From Chionis minor (Eukaryota > Chordata > Aves > Charadriiformes > Chionididae), in assembly GCA_013398295.1 (NCBI GenBank), contig VZSF01003264.1, positions 142,032 through 206,031 on the forward strand: a stretch of DNA of 64,000 bases, written 5' to 3'. The notes under the pieces were generated by a model. It saw nothing but the letters and a program-made list of their open reading frames with translations, was not told where the DNA came from and made no database searches. The position numbers and the translations under genes were made by a program. Below, one piece after another: positions 47,101 through 59,800 of this stretch. The first letter of the stretch is position 1. Each line of letters starts with the position of its first letter.

Positions 47101-50100
47101 GAGTGGGTCCTGCCCCGTACAAAAGTTAGGCTGTGTGGTTATGGTGCACTTTTGCCTTCCCTTGGAGCACCACACACTAGCTGCTGCGGGGAGTTCAGAG
47201 ACAGAAATAGGTGAACCTTTGATCTGATTACTCCCGGCATGTGGTCTTTATTTTCCTTTCATGCAAGTATCTCCTGTAGCTCTGACTCTGAGTTGAGCTG
47301 CCCTCTTGTGCTGGGGCTTGCTGGAAGCAAAGTGTTGCTCTGTGCCTCCCTAGAATTATTTCCTGGAGGAACAGAAAGTATGACAGGTTGGGGTCAGTGG
47401 AAGCATCATGCGAGACAGAAAGGGTGATGGCTCAAACCTCCTGTCTGTGAAAACGCATTTTCTCTTCGCATTTGTTCCACAGGTGAACTCGACTTCTCTT
47501 CAGGGTCTGTAACTAACTTTTCTTTCTTTCTTTGTCCTAACAGTATGGCGACGTGCTCAACTTGGTGATCTCGAGTAGGAAGATGGGGAGCGCAGTCGTG
47601 GAATTTGCTACGGCTAAAGCTGCTGTAAGTCTGGCAGGGACCTCAGCTGTGTGTGGTGGAGAGCAGGCAAGAGGGGTGTTGCAGAAGGGAAGGGTGAGCA
47701 GACTGGTGGCCTAGAGACGCTGCCTTGTCATTAAGGCAGTGGAGAAGGGTAATGAGAGTCTGAAGGTACAGATTCGTGGAGGGAGTGGCAAAGCTGGAGG
47801 CATAAACCCAGAGCAGATTGTGCACATAAACAAGCAGGCTGTGCGAGTAAAAGGCTGAGGGAAGAGACACTGCTTTGAAAAGCAGGCACTGAACCATTTA
47901 ATCAGCTCTCACTGAAGGTGAATTACCCATTGTGGAGATGGGCTTAATGAGTTTTAGAGGTTATGTCAGGCATTTGCAGTTTAAAAGAAATCAAAATGTC
48001 TTGACTCACTATGAGTAATAATAATTCATGTGGCTATGGAAACAGAAATCATTGGTTACCCTTAATTTTAGTAGTTCCATCAACTTAAACTTACACTGCA
48101 CAAGCACCTCTTTCCTGTTACCTGTTAGTTCCCTCATGAATTCAAATAATTTAAAAAAAACCCACAACAGAATTGTCTGTGACCTGCTTATCAAAAGTGC
48201 TGTCAGTGATAAGTTCTATGTGCTTGATGCAGATACAGACCTTAAAGGGTGCTTCTGGTGCAGGGCAGCTGTAAGTCTTCGTTGTTTGTGCCCTACTTGG
48301 CCTCGATGCCAGGCTGAGGTGGAAAAACTCAGGTGATTTCTAGTGAGCTGTGAGGGAGTGGGGTCTGAAATTCACATAGTGATGGAAGAATATTTTCGTT
48401 GTTAGGAGATGGCTGTGAAGAATGAAGTTGGCCTGATAAATAATCCCCTAAAGATTTCCTGGCTGGAGGGCCAGCCCCGGAGCAATCCCAGCACTGTCCT
48501 TTCTGACAGCACTAGTCAGGCTAGGACTTCACAGGTAAGGAGACATAGGCTGCTGTTATTTAAATCTGTTTCTATAGCAACCTAAATTTAAGTGTGCTTT
48601 GCACTTATGGTGAAATACATTGATTCCCAGCAGAGCTGAAACAAAGTTCTTAATGAAAGGCCTGGCTTTCTGATGAGCCCTCTTGTGCTGAAGCAGTGGC
48701 TTTTTGAAAGGACCTTTTGCCTGAGTGGCAGCGCAGTGAGAAAACAAGCTGTTCGGATGTCTGGTTCTCCACACAATCTCACTCTGTCTTTCGAGTGAAA
48801 AACAAGGATGTTCCTTGCTCAGTTCAAAGCCTCTAATGCCATTCCTCTGGAATGTTTTCTGATATACTTTGTGGGAATCCCCTGGTTGGTAGCTGGTTGA
48901 AGTGGATCTCCTAGAATGCTGCTTTAGAGAGGCTTGGTTATTTGCCACATTCACAAGAGGATGAAATTCCAGTGCTAGGTGGAAACCTACATCCTTCAAA
49001 TCTGCAGGAGGGAAGAGAAAGCAGCATCAAATTAAATGTTCTTGTGGAGACTGTATTGCCTGCTTTGGGTCCACTTACTAGTGTGGTTACTTTGAGTGCA
49101 AGGTGTTTGTTCACTCTTAGCTGCTTCCTGTTTGTTTCACCAGATAATCACGCTGAAGCTGTTGCTGATGAGTAACAAATACATTCCAATCACAAAACAA
49201 ATAGAAGGCAGTAACATCTGGTGCTTAAAACATAGAAACCAATCTGAGGATGCGCTGCAGCGAGCTGTTGGCTGTCCATTACCTCTTGCTCCTGTTGGCC
49301 CTCTGGAGTGGCAGATGTATCTGCTTCTTCTGAAGCATGTGACATTACACTTTGCTCTGTAGCACAGAATTTATCTCATGCTCTGCGTGTCTTCTGATCT
49401 AGTTAGTAATTCCTTGGCTGTGAAGGGACCTGAGATCCTTTGCTGGTTATTTGAGTTCCAGTTCAAACTTTGTGTGACACTTATTCCCCTCTCCTCCTTC
49501 CCTCTGGTATAAAGATCGGAAAGATCTCCTTGCTGAGAGGGCTCCTGCCTCCAGCTCCACAGGTGTGCTTAGCCCATGTGTCTGTGTCTCCAACAGCCTT
49601 GTGTGTGTTCACTCCCTAAATATCTCAGCAGCAGCTTGTCAGATTGTTCAGTACGTTCCTTCTCCTGACTTTTTGTTAAGTACTTTATTTATAGTTGATG
49701 TGTTTATATATCAGAATGCCTTGTTGTTATCCTAGTTTTGTTTAGGGTCGTATGTTTTCACTTGGGATGTGTGTTCTTTGTCTGAGCAGCATGATTTCCT
49801 AAAATCTCAGGCCAGTATGACATGACAGCCCAGGAGCTAGGCAGATCTCCATGCAGCGAGGAACCAGTGAGAATCCTGCAGGCACAGCAGATTCACAGAG
49901 GTGGCCAGAGTGTTAGAAGGCAAGTTGGGGGGGGAAAAAAGTAGAATCCTATCTGGTTTATTTGAGCATCTCACTGGGAGAGTGAGAGAACTGGCTTATT
50001 CATACCTATGGAGGTTGTTGGTGCAATCAGAGCTTGGTCGTGGATTCTTGCCTTGTGGGTTCAAAAGTCCCAGCTTTTGATTGAGTTTATCTTGGCTCGT

Positions 50101-53100
50101 TTCCATGGCCAAGGCTTGTTAGTGTGGGACGGCAGCGTCTGCCTGCTGCGAAGGATTAGCTTGGTGGAGCAGCAAGGGAGAGCAGGCTAAAGCAGCAAAT
50201 GGTGTTCCTGCTGTGTGGAGGCGGTGACTCACTCCTGTCCAACGCGGCGTTGTCAATACCCTATTAGCTCTCAAAGTGGTGAGGCGTTAGGGCCAGTGAC
50301 TTGCATCCTTTCCCAAGAATTGCACTGCTGATGCTTGTCTGTCCTTTCTACTGCTTTTATGTGTAAGCAGCTGCAAATTCTTTGATTACATTGCAGTCTT
50401 GCTGTCCAGGCCACCGTCTCCAAGCTGCTCTGGTTCCTGCTTTTCCTAGTTCCTACTCCAGACCCTCCCCAAATCCTCCTGATGCTTCCAAAATCTGTAA
50501 TGTGGTAATGGCTTCTCTTGGCTGTACTGCTTCCAGGTGACTTGCTGGTTGTCCTCAGCTCTTCGACTCTAGACTATGCAAAATGAGCTCTTTCAGATCT
50601 CTCTTGCCACTGCCTCAACTTGTTCCCTGCTTCATCCTTTCATACCCAGCCTGGCTTCCCAGCCATCAGGGTCCACATTCTTGCTTTCAAGCTGCACTTA
50701 ATCTCATTCTGACTTAGGCTGCCCTCACTTCCTATTTGCTGCTCCCTCTGGGTTGCTCCTATTTTTGTCTGAATCCACCCCCATGTTTGCTCCCACTCTG
50801 TGCAAATGCGGCTCCTTCCCCGCTCTGCTTCAGAAAACAGCCGAAAACCTGCAGCGTTCTCATGGCAACGCACTCACTACTCATCTGCTTCAGAGCTGTG
50901 TCTGCTCCCTGCCTGGGGTAGTCAGCCAGGAGCTGTGCACCCAAGTCTGCACATAAAGGACAGCACTAGCTGGACCAGGGGAGCTCTGGGAGCAGTGCCC
51001 AGGTGAAAGCAAGGCTGGCTGTTGAAAAGTCGTGCCGTGAGGAGGCAGCAGGTTGCCAGATACTCGCCTCCACAGTCTTGGTTGGCTGCTTGTCTTCCAC
51101 AGCAATGGTGCACACTGTCCAGCAGTTCCTGGAGAGCTGCCGGAGCCAAACGGGCGAGTTATGCTTGAATTACAAAAGCTGTGGATTGGCCAGCCTGTTA
51201 CTCAGGCCATTTGAGAGCAATGACTATTTGATTGCAGGCAACAGCCGCACTGCGCTGTGAAGACCGCATTTTGCCACTGCAACAGTGCGGAGCACTCGTT
51301 CCTGTGAGGGTCTTCCTTGCAGCGGTGGTAGTGGGATCTCCCTGCCAGTGGTCCTCATTCATTTTGGACCATTCATTCGGCCGTATTGCAGTGCTGAGAA
51401 AAGCCTCTGTCTGGCACTCTTGCATCTTTTCTAAGCTCCTTTGAGGTTTCATAGAGTTTGTTTTATATAATCTGACTTTACAGCCTGATGTGAATGTAGT
51501 AGTTAAGAGCCGTCTGTGCCTTCTCTGCAATGTCTCTGCGCTTTGCTGTAGTCGGCTTCCAATGCTTGTGGTTATCTGGGTGCATGGAGGGTTTTTTATG
51601 TTTTTAAAAAGAGTCCTAGTATCTAATCTAGCTGTGAAAAAGGTAAGAATTGGTGAGCCAATAGTTTCTGCTGTGTCCTCTTAATAGTTTGCCCTGATGT
51701 TCTCATGGTTTGCCTAAAATGTTCTCAGCCTGGCAGAGCCCTCCCCGTTGTCCAGCTCACAGGGTACAGAACTCTTCATTCCCACACTGGCTCTCCACCC
51801 GGGCTGTGCACGCTCTCCTCAGGGGAAGATAAAGTACCAGCAGCTCTCGCCTTCTCCCAGCCCAGAAAAGCACAGCCACGCTGCTTCCCCACCCTCATAA
51901 AAAACCTGAAGTGCCAGAGAGGATAGATCTGTCGCTACAGATAAGGGCCCTCTGCTCTTGGTGCCTGGGCTTTTTCTGGCTTGCGACCAGTGAAATGAGG
52001 CAACAAGACACTTCCAGTCACAGATACATTTATTCTTCCATATCTGTACAGCTGATAGACCAGCGCATGCTTCAAGCAGCAGTATCTAGAGAAATCTCTT
52101 CTGCTAGTAGGATAAATAAACTGCTGTTGCTGTATTACGAGCCTACATGGATGCTTACCTGTTCCCAGGCTGAACGTGCCAACTGCACTTGAGTTAAGGG
52201 AAAAGAAACCCACAAGGAAAAAAAAAAAAGAGGAACAGCTTTGAATTATTTTTTTTCCACATCCAACCATGGTGGGAGAAGAAACACCAGTTTCTGTCTC
52301 TTGGCCCTTGCCATAGCTATGGCTTTGAGATGCAGTGCTCTTGTCTCCTTGGAAGCTGCCTGCTTATCCACAAATCCTGTATGCCCTATCCCTTTCTGTC
52401 CACGCTCCGCAGTGCCACATGCACATCCCCAAAATAAGTCTTTTGGCAAACAATGCCATCCTTCCCCGAGAAGGAGACGCAGTCAAGAGTGGGAAATTCC
52501 CAGTGTGGAGAATGGAAACTTGCCCACGAGGTTCGAGCAGACAGTGCTCTCATCTGAGCACGGAGCCTGTGAGCTCTGCTCCAGAGGACTCCTTGGCCAG
52601 GACAAGGACAGTCTGTGGTGGGTAAGGCGAGAACAACAAAACAGGCCACACATAACAGGAATGCTGCAGTATCCTTCCTCCCGCTAGGACTGGAGAAACT
52701 GGCAGCAGGAGTAAGTAAATGTGATATGTTAAATGATAAATACCTTCAAATGGCGTAATCTCTTGGATTCTGTTTCCTGAGGGTCTGCAGAACATCCTCG
52801 AGAAGGGAGAGCCCCAAATCCACTTTGAAGGACAGGAAGGGATCAGGCAGGTCAGAAAGAGTGGTGCCGTTCTGGGAACCTGTCTCTGCGGTCCCACAGT
52901 CTGTCGCCTGGTCCTTGTGGAACTGAGTTTGAGTGGCTTTGTGGTATTGATGAGCAGCACCAGAAAAGGAGATGTCAGAGTGAGAATCTGTGTGATCAAT
53001 GATGTTAGGGCAGCTGGAACTGTCCAGGTAGAGCCGGGGAGGCTTGGGAGGTGCTTGTGCCTTGGCGAGGTTTTGCTCACTCTGACATGACAGGTAATCA

Positions 53101-55776
53101 GACTTGTCCTTCAGATCCCTCAAGCATTCCCTCTTCTGGCACTGTCCATCACTGTCCAGAGTGTGGCTGTTCTGATTCAAGATGATGACTTGGTTGCCCA
53201 GCTTTTTGTGTCTCCTGAGTGAGAAACGTCTGAAGAACGTTGTGGACTTGATGGACCCTCTCCGCCAAGTATCCATGCTGATGAAAGGCAATGAGAAGAA
53301 GGAAACTGCTGACTCTTCACAGTCAGGTGTTGGATTTAAGTCGCGGGATCAGCAGCAAGCCACACAACAGGAACAACTTCTTCCTTCCCTGTTCCTGTAG
53401 CTGGAAGGAAAACAGAGAGGCTGGTATTGCAGGAAATGCAAACTTCACTTTATGTCCCTGTGTTGAGGAGCAGGTGGCCTGCCTTAGATATTAAGGAGTC
53501 TCCTTCTTCAGTGGAGAAGGAATAGCAATGTCTGAGCTTATTAAGTCTGTGCTGCAGAAAGAAGCTGGTGAAGAATAGCGAAGGCACACAGTCACCATGA
53601 GAACAGATTTAATCTAGCATCTAGAACAGAAGGGCACTTCGGTACCATGGTAACCAGCCACCTTCGTGGTGAGGGGCACAGTATAAAAATCTCAGTGGGT
53701 GGTTAGGAAGGGAGACGGTGACTCAGTCACGCTGAAGGAAACCAAAGAAATACAGTCAAATGGAAATTTAAAAAGCAACAAAACACAGATGTAAAAGTCA
53801 AACGCTAGGAAAACTGAAGGCAAAATAGACTTACGCTGTGTCGGAGCAGCACCCGAGTCTAGCAGGTGTTGAGGAGAAACAGCTGAAGCTCTTGGAGAAC
53901 TGTGACCGCCACGTTCACCAGTATGCTGGGACGTTGGAAGAAGCAAGTCCAGGGACGATTCAGCCAGGTTGGACCCGGAACGCTAAAAATCCACAATGCC
54001 TCCTTCTCTTCATGTGCCTCCTGTCACTGCTTCCCAGGCTGCAGTCGCTTCTGCGTATGTATTTGTTTTGAGCCAAGCCCTTGCTGAGTCAGCCACGTCA
54101 GAAACTGGGTTTTACACTATTGGTAATTGCCAGGATTGCAGGAAGTAGGTGTGTAGAGTGGCAAAGCATCAGCCCACACTCTGCCTGAGGAGAAAGCAAG
54201 CTCCCTCAGAGGCACCCGGAGTGCTTGAGAACTGTCAAGGAGAAGATCGGCTTGTAGACCATCTTGAATCAGACCGTTTCTTCTCTTGGTGCTCTCCCTT
54301 CTGCCACTTCTGATGGCTTGTTGTATCAGTAGGGCTCCCAAAGGAGGCCAGGAGTAGTCTCTTGTCTGTTTGAAATTTAAATCCAGAGTGTGAGGTGGTG
54401 TTTCAGGTTTGTGCGGGTGATTCATCTGCATGAGTCTCATGTAGGCTATCTCATTCAGCCAAGCAAATGGCAGTAAGTCTCTGTGGTTAGTGGCCAGGAA
54501 CTTTGAAGAAGCCTAGTTCCGCCACTGAAAGCTGATACAATCTGGTGCTTTCTCAGACGCTGTGAAAATCAGTGCTGTGCCATGCTGAAAGGTTATTTCA
54601 TTCATGCAGCTCCTACGATACCAATTATCATGTATTAGTCTCTTAATTTCCCGGTCTAAGTTTCTCATCTGTTGTGGTCTTCTATTTTGTGCTCGCAGCT
54701 AGACACTCTGCAGCTGGAGGAACCACTTTGCTGGCACGTGATAACAAATTTACAGGGCCCCCATTTTCATGCAGAATCTTATTTAGCTATTCTATTGCCT
54801 TTTCATCCCTTCTGTTTTCTATTTAAGGTGTCCTTAAATCACCACTAAATCCAGTTCCTAGAAAAATGAATGTGAGATTTCTTTTTTTTTCATTCACCTT
54901 CTGTCAAGATGCTTTTATTTCTACCTGAACTGTCAAGCGAGACGGATGTTTCCAAGCATTGCAGTGCTTTGAATACGTCTGAAATAGTACGGCCACCTAC
55001 TAATGTTAAATGGCTTTTGAAAGCGGAGTGCCAGAACTGCCGCTTTGCTCTGCGATAGCAGCTGTCATCTGCAGCCTACATTTATTAGGTAGAGTCTGCA
55101 GTCACCACTCAGTTGATGTGACAGTTGCTACCACACACAGCAGAAAGGCTCCGAGAGCTGCTGAGAACTGAAACACTCTTGTGTCAGGTTTGGGAACATA
55201 CCTGCTGGTGTTCTTTCTCCAGCCACATGCCGTGACTAAGCCGCAGAAAGGTTTGATTATTTATTTCTTTTATGGCATTAGCCTTTGTAACGGATGAAGT
55301 GTAGGCTGGACTTTGTGCGCCAGCGTTGTGCTTGCAGAGCAAGCTTGTCATCCAGCATGGCCAGCGCAGCGAGGCAAGCCACGTTCCCCAGCCCCCCTCG
55401 CCGTGTGCTGGCTCCAGCAGCAAGAGGGTAATTCAGGCTCCCAGTCTGTCCCGCTCTGTCTCGTCAGCAGCGCTGGTGTGAAGCCGGCTGTTCCCTGCAG
55501 CCCAGGCCGCTTTGGCACCTGACGGCATTCCTCTGGGGTCGTACCGCCCCGGACCACCTTCCTGACTGGAAGGGGCATGTTGCGAGTGGGGTTTGGGGAG
55601 AGGCGGGCTGGGTCCGTGCTGTCCGTGCGAGGCTGTTTGTGTTCTGCTCCCAGGCCTCCGTGGTGTCGGAACGGGATTACGAGAGCCTGGTGATGATGCG
55701 GATGCGCCAGGCAGCAGAGAGGCAGCAGCTTATCGAACAGCTGAGGCGGGAAGACGAGGAAGAGTCTCACACCTAG
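41120..55776 (+). CDS. DNAJC17: DNAJC17, J-domain and RRM splicing cofactor (exons 2-11, 5' partial)
   Basis: Coding exons are 41120-41189, 42059-42117, 43704-43791, 44170-44252, 44719-44815, 46181-46230, 46763-46840, 47544-47624, 48406-48534 and 55654-55776, together 285 codons plus stop. Human DNAJC17 has 304 residues, so about 20-26 N-terminal residues are missing. The first exon here has the J-domain helix and HPD motif ([20 protein letters not shown]). Next come a Lys/Glu-rich coiled coil ([33 protein letters not shown]), an RRM ([31 protein letters not shown]) and the conserved tail [19 protein letters not shown]. The protein acts in the nucleus with the spliceosome and has been linked to PAX8-dependent transcription. 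The donor of the 46763-46840 exon (GTCTTG) is weak. The last intron is 7.1 kb and holds C15orf62 on the other strand. Confidence 0.97.
42184..42271 (+). repeat. Two-copy tandem repeat, about 43-45 bp unit
   Basis: The unit starts GTACTGGAAACTC and ends TCTTCTCTGATT; copies begin at 42184 and 42227. The second copy has an extra CT. It lies just after DNAJC17 exon 3 in the intron. Confidence 0.85.
48535..52745. other. DNAJC17 intron 10, left part
   Basis: No coding exon is supported. On the minus strand AATAAA (TTTATT at 52029-52034 on plus) lies about 710 bases past the C15orf62 stop codon and could end its transcript. Confidence 0.5.
52746..53276 (-). CDS. C15orf62: C15orf62 homologue, nested in DNAJC17 intron 10
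   Basis: A single-exon frame of 176 residues. The start MDTWRRGS at 53276 matches the human start (METWRKGS) better than an ATG five codons upstream. A basic segment follows ([12 protein letters not shown], residues 14-25). The hallmark is PPKPPRLY at 76-83 followed by SSSCPNI at 86-92, both shared with human C15orf62. The remainder is polar and probably disordered, with a hydrophobic/amphipathic C-terminal stretch ([16 protein letters not shown]). Databases label the human protein mitochondrial from its N-terminus, but its function is not established. Position and opposite orientation inside DNAJC17 match the human arrangement, which supports orthology. Confidence 0.9.
   Translation of the reverse strand: MDTWRRGSIKSTTFFRRFSLRRHKKLGNQVIILNQNSHTLDSDGQCQKRECLRDLKDKSDYLSCQSEQNLAKAQAPPKPPRLYLDSSSCPNIIDHTDSHSDISFSGAAHQYHKATQTQFHKDQATDCGTAETGSQNGTTLSDLPDPFLSFKVDLGLSLLEDVLQTLRKQNPRDYAI
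53277..55653. other. DNAJC17 intron 10, right part
   Basis: No exon is supported. A promoter or 5' UTR for C15orf62 should lie here on the minus strand, but no TATA box or CpG island stands out near 53300-53900. The segment at about 55300-55650 is more GC-rich and leads into the DNAJC17 last exon. Confidence 0.45.
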
Positions 55777-55844
55777 GATGAGAGAGTATGGATTCTCCCC
55801 ACCCCATCATTCTTCTTTTCCAAAGCTGTTTCTTAAATTAAGTC

Positions 55845-55850
55845 AATAAA
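55845..55850 (+). promoter_or_regulatory. DNAJC17: DNAJC17 poly(A) signal
   Basis: AATAAA lies 69 bases after the DNAJC17 stop codon and is followed by a T run. Confidence 0.8.
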
Positions 55851-56168
55851 CCTCCTTTTTTTTTTTTTAAAAACTGTTGTAGGAGTACAAACTCTCAGCA
55901 ACTGCAGCCCTTCTCCCTTTCCAGAGCAGGGGGGGCGGGGAAAAAAGCTGCCTGAGCTTCGGGGTGAGTGTGTTAACCTGTCGGTCTGTGCACACAGAGC
56001 AGCTGCCCAGCCACAGAGGATGGGGCGAGAGAGGTGCTAACAGAGCACCAAACCTTGGAGCTGCTTCTGCTTGCCAGAAGCTTGTTTGGGAGCTGTGGAT
56101 GCAGAAGGCTTTGGCAACAAGCGCTTAAAACAACCCACAGAAAGCCATTGGTTGCTTTAGAGAAATGC

Positions 56169-56174
56169 TTTATT
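56169..56174 (-). promoter_or_regulatory. GCHFR: Candidate GCHFR poly(A) signal
   Basis: TTTATT on the plus strand reads AATAAA on the minus strand, about 690 bases past the GCHFR stop codon. The DNAJC17 and GCHFR signals are then only about 320 bases apart, tail-to-tail. Confidence 0.5.
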
Positions 56175-56863
56175 GGTGTTACCCCTACATCAGGATTTGA
56201 TACACAGGCCCAAACCCCGCAGCGTTGGGTTTGGCCCACAGACCCACACCTGAAGTGTCCACATGAGCTTTCTGTGCTGCTATTTTGGGAGGGATGCGTT
56301 ACCCTTGACTGGCACTCGGGGCTGGAGGCTGCTGCTAACCACAACCCCGGTGGGGAGAGAAACTTGCCTTGCTGCCAGGTGAAGGGATTCTCAGCGAGCA
56401 CGGGGGAGGTTTAACAGTTCCCGTGTACGTGTGAGGGCTGAGATGGTGTACGCCAGCCCTGCTCGGCCTCCCCCCACCCAGCCTCTCCGGGGCAGCCCTG
56501 AGGAACAGGCAGGCAGGTCTGTTATTTGAGCTTCCTCCAGTGCACGCTAAATAGGAGATGATTAAAATGTAAAAAGATGGGTTTTGTCAGACTGCCATTC
56601 AGCTGAGTGCAGGGATAGAGCCATCTGTTCCCTGTGCCTGATTTCGGCTGGACCGGGCATACCTTCCTCCCCCCGCTCCTGTGAAATGGCAGGGAGGGCG
56701 AGTTTGTGCTGGGTAAGTTTTGTCTCCACACCACTCCTCCCCCCGTGCCCGAGTGCCTGCAGTCTGGGACAGAAAGCAGTTAAGAGGAGAAGTTTGCTGT
56801 CAGTTCTGTGTGCGATGATGCCCGGCAGGATCTCGTCCAGGAGGGTGGCGGGACTCTTCCTCG

Positions 56864-59800
56864 CTATTCCTTGTGGAGGCACCACACCAGGGTCTGGCCC
56901 ACGCCCGTCATGCTCACCACCCGGTAACCGCAGCTCTCCAGCTTGTTCAGGACCACGCGCGGCGCGTCGTTCACGTAGTACTCCCAGCTGCAAGCGGCAA
57001 AGAGGGCAAGAAGGAAAATGAGGTGGAGAAGGAAGAGATGAGAATTTCCTTGTGGAAGCACCTGCCTCACTACTGAACCGAGCCCCGCCACCGCCGTGAC
57101 ACGCCACGAGTGGCACACTGCCTGCCTGCTGCCACGTCTTGGGTAACCGGGTGGGGAAGGCCAGAGCCACAGCCACCAGGCCAAGGAGGAAGCCTGGCCG
57201 CAGCGGGAGGGTCGGCTTACACTGGAAGGTGGCTGGAGGGCTGGTTGTCCAAAGCCACGTGCTGCTCAGCTAACTGGGCTGAAACTGCAGCAGAGAGGGT
57301 TCCCGAGTATCCACAGCTGGGAATTCATGGAGAAAGAGGATAATCTCTGCAAAGCAGGAGTAGAATAATGATTTGGGTGTTTCTAAGGAATGAAAACCCA
57401 ACCTTTTTACCTATGTCAGAGCATGTCTGTAACTTGGGCGGTTTTTGGAGTCCGTGCTTGAAATTTGGGGATTGGAAAGAAGTGCTGCCTTCAGCCAGGC
57501 ATTAAGCCTTTGAAAAACCCAAAGTTCCCAGTCCTCAGCTGAGCTGCCAAGTGAGGCGGAGCAGAGGCTCCTCGAGCCTGGCCCGTCAGCAGTCGCACGC
57601 TGTGGATGTCTAGGAGCTGACACCTGGGATCTCTGTCCCGCTTTCGTTCCCCTGCGGTTCCGCTGGCTCCGCAGCGCTCCTTCCGCCCGACCCCCAAGGC
57701 TGCTCCCGCGTGAAGAGAATAGGTGGTGACTGGGGAGAGGAAGAGGAGCACAGCGCAGACCCGGAACGGGCTGAATGAGGTGAGGAAGTAGCAGAGCTGA
57801 ACTGGCAAGTGTAACCTTCAGTGCTGGATTTGGCAGCCTTTCTGTTCCTTTAGCACAGTCTGCTTGGATGCAGTATTTATCCAAGCAGATGGGATAAGCT
57901 TCATAATAGTGTAGCTCTTAGATGACTCACTGTGCCAGATAAGCTGATAATGATGGGCTACAGGAGCATTGGGATCTCGTTTGGGCACCTTAACAAAGGC
58001 TCTTCTGATTTTCATACTAATAACAATAAAAAAAGACCCAAAAGCATTTCCAAAGTTGCTCTTGCTAAGGTTGCAAAAAAATAATGGAGTGGTGAGTACT
58101 CTTAAAGCGTGAAGTAACACCAAGATGTGAAAGCCTTTTTTCAGTTTCTCAAGACAGACTATACTTTGCTGTAATTATAGATGTGGTGTGAAGATAATGT
58201 GTATTATTATAAGTGTCTTTGAACTTCATGCTTTCTCCAAGAGGCTTGCCACATACCCTTCGGATTCACATGTTGGAGTTGGTAAATATTGTTCCCATTA
58301 TGCGGAGGAAGGAGCTGGGGCAGGGATTGTGTGGTATTTGCAGGAACCTAAAAAACTGAGCGGCTGAGGGAAAAGCAGAAGGAAAGTGGAGCTGCCCAGG
58401 GCTTTAGTCACAGCCCTGCTGCCAGTGAAACAAAAGACTGCGCACGCTGCGTGTCAGGGACGCCGCCGTCGCCCCGTGCAGCCACTCTCAGTCAGGCTGG
58501 AAGATTTGCAAAGCCTTTCCTCCGGCGAAATGCCAGCAGGGAACAGGAAGGTCACCCCGAGACTGGAGCGGACTCCTGCGCTTGCACATCCCAAGTCGGT
58601 GCCCGCAGCTGCCCTGCCTCCCAGATGTGCCAAAGCCAAGCGCCGGATGGGTGTGCGTGGGATGGGATGGGATGGGATGGAATGGGATGGGATGGAATGG
58701 AGCTGTGGTGGGAGCACAGGCAGCCTGGCGGAGCGGTACCTGCTCAGCTGCCCTTCCTGCTCCCTCCAGGGGGAATTTGGCTGTTCCCTGCGCAACTGCT
58801 ACGTAAAACCATCAGCAGGTGCCTCCAACCTCAACCCCCGAGACCTGTGGAGAGGCGCTGGGGTTTGTTTGAGAGCAAACGGCGCTAAGAGCTTTTAGAA
58901 TTGCAGGAGACGTCGGGGCCCGGCAGTCACCCACGTCCACCTGGGCGGCCCCAGGAGAATCCCCTTTTCCGCAGCAGCCCAGCGTCCGGCTTTGGACCCT
59001 CGGCCCCGCGGGGGCTGGCGCAGAGCCGGGCTCTCGCCGGGTGCCCGGGGGATCTGCCCCCGCAGCAGGCAGCAGCGACGGAGGGGCCGTGCCTGCACCC
59101 GCAGCTCCTTGCGCTTCACCACGTGCCTGTGGCGGTGGCTGGTGCGGAGCTGCGCAACAGGATCACTGCTCTCCCTTATTAGAGGCAATTAAGTACTTCA
59201 CCTCCACGTTACAGTGCCCCGGCAGGTCCCTACTGCCCAGACCTTTTCTTTCAGGCTCCCTCCAAGGTCTGGCTTAAGGTTTTGGGACCCGCGGTGCTAC
59301 GGGAAGGGTAAGATTTGTGGCGTCCTGGAGCTGGGCTTTGCGCTCGCGAAGCCTGGTGGTGGGATGGATGGAGAGTCCTGCTCGGCCGCGGTGCAAGCAC
59401 AGGAGCTCCTGTCCCTGGCTGGGACGTGTGGCGGAGGCGACGGGGCTCACCCCGCTGGCATGCGGCCGTGCCTCCCGGGCTCTCGGCAGCCACATTCCAG
59501 CCAGGTTATTTTCTCCACCCCCTGTTGCTCAACGGGGAAGACGTGCCGGGGGACACAGCGGAGTTACTCTGGCTGTAACAAAAGCCATACGGAGGAGCAG
59601 GTGGGGCAAGAGGGAGCTCCAAACGCTCCGGGCCGCAGGGAGGGAAGAAAGGTGGTGAATCCACCGGGAGATCCCCGAGACAGCTCAGAGCCCTTCTCCC
59701 AACTGGGCAAAGTGTGGGACTCCGGTTCCTTACAGCGCTGCGTCTCCTCCCTGGCCTGGGGCAGACACCACGGAGGCACACGTTATCTTTCTTTGCCTTT

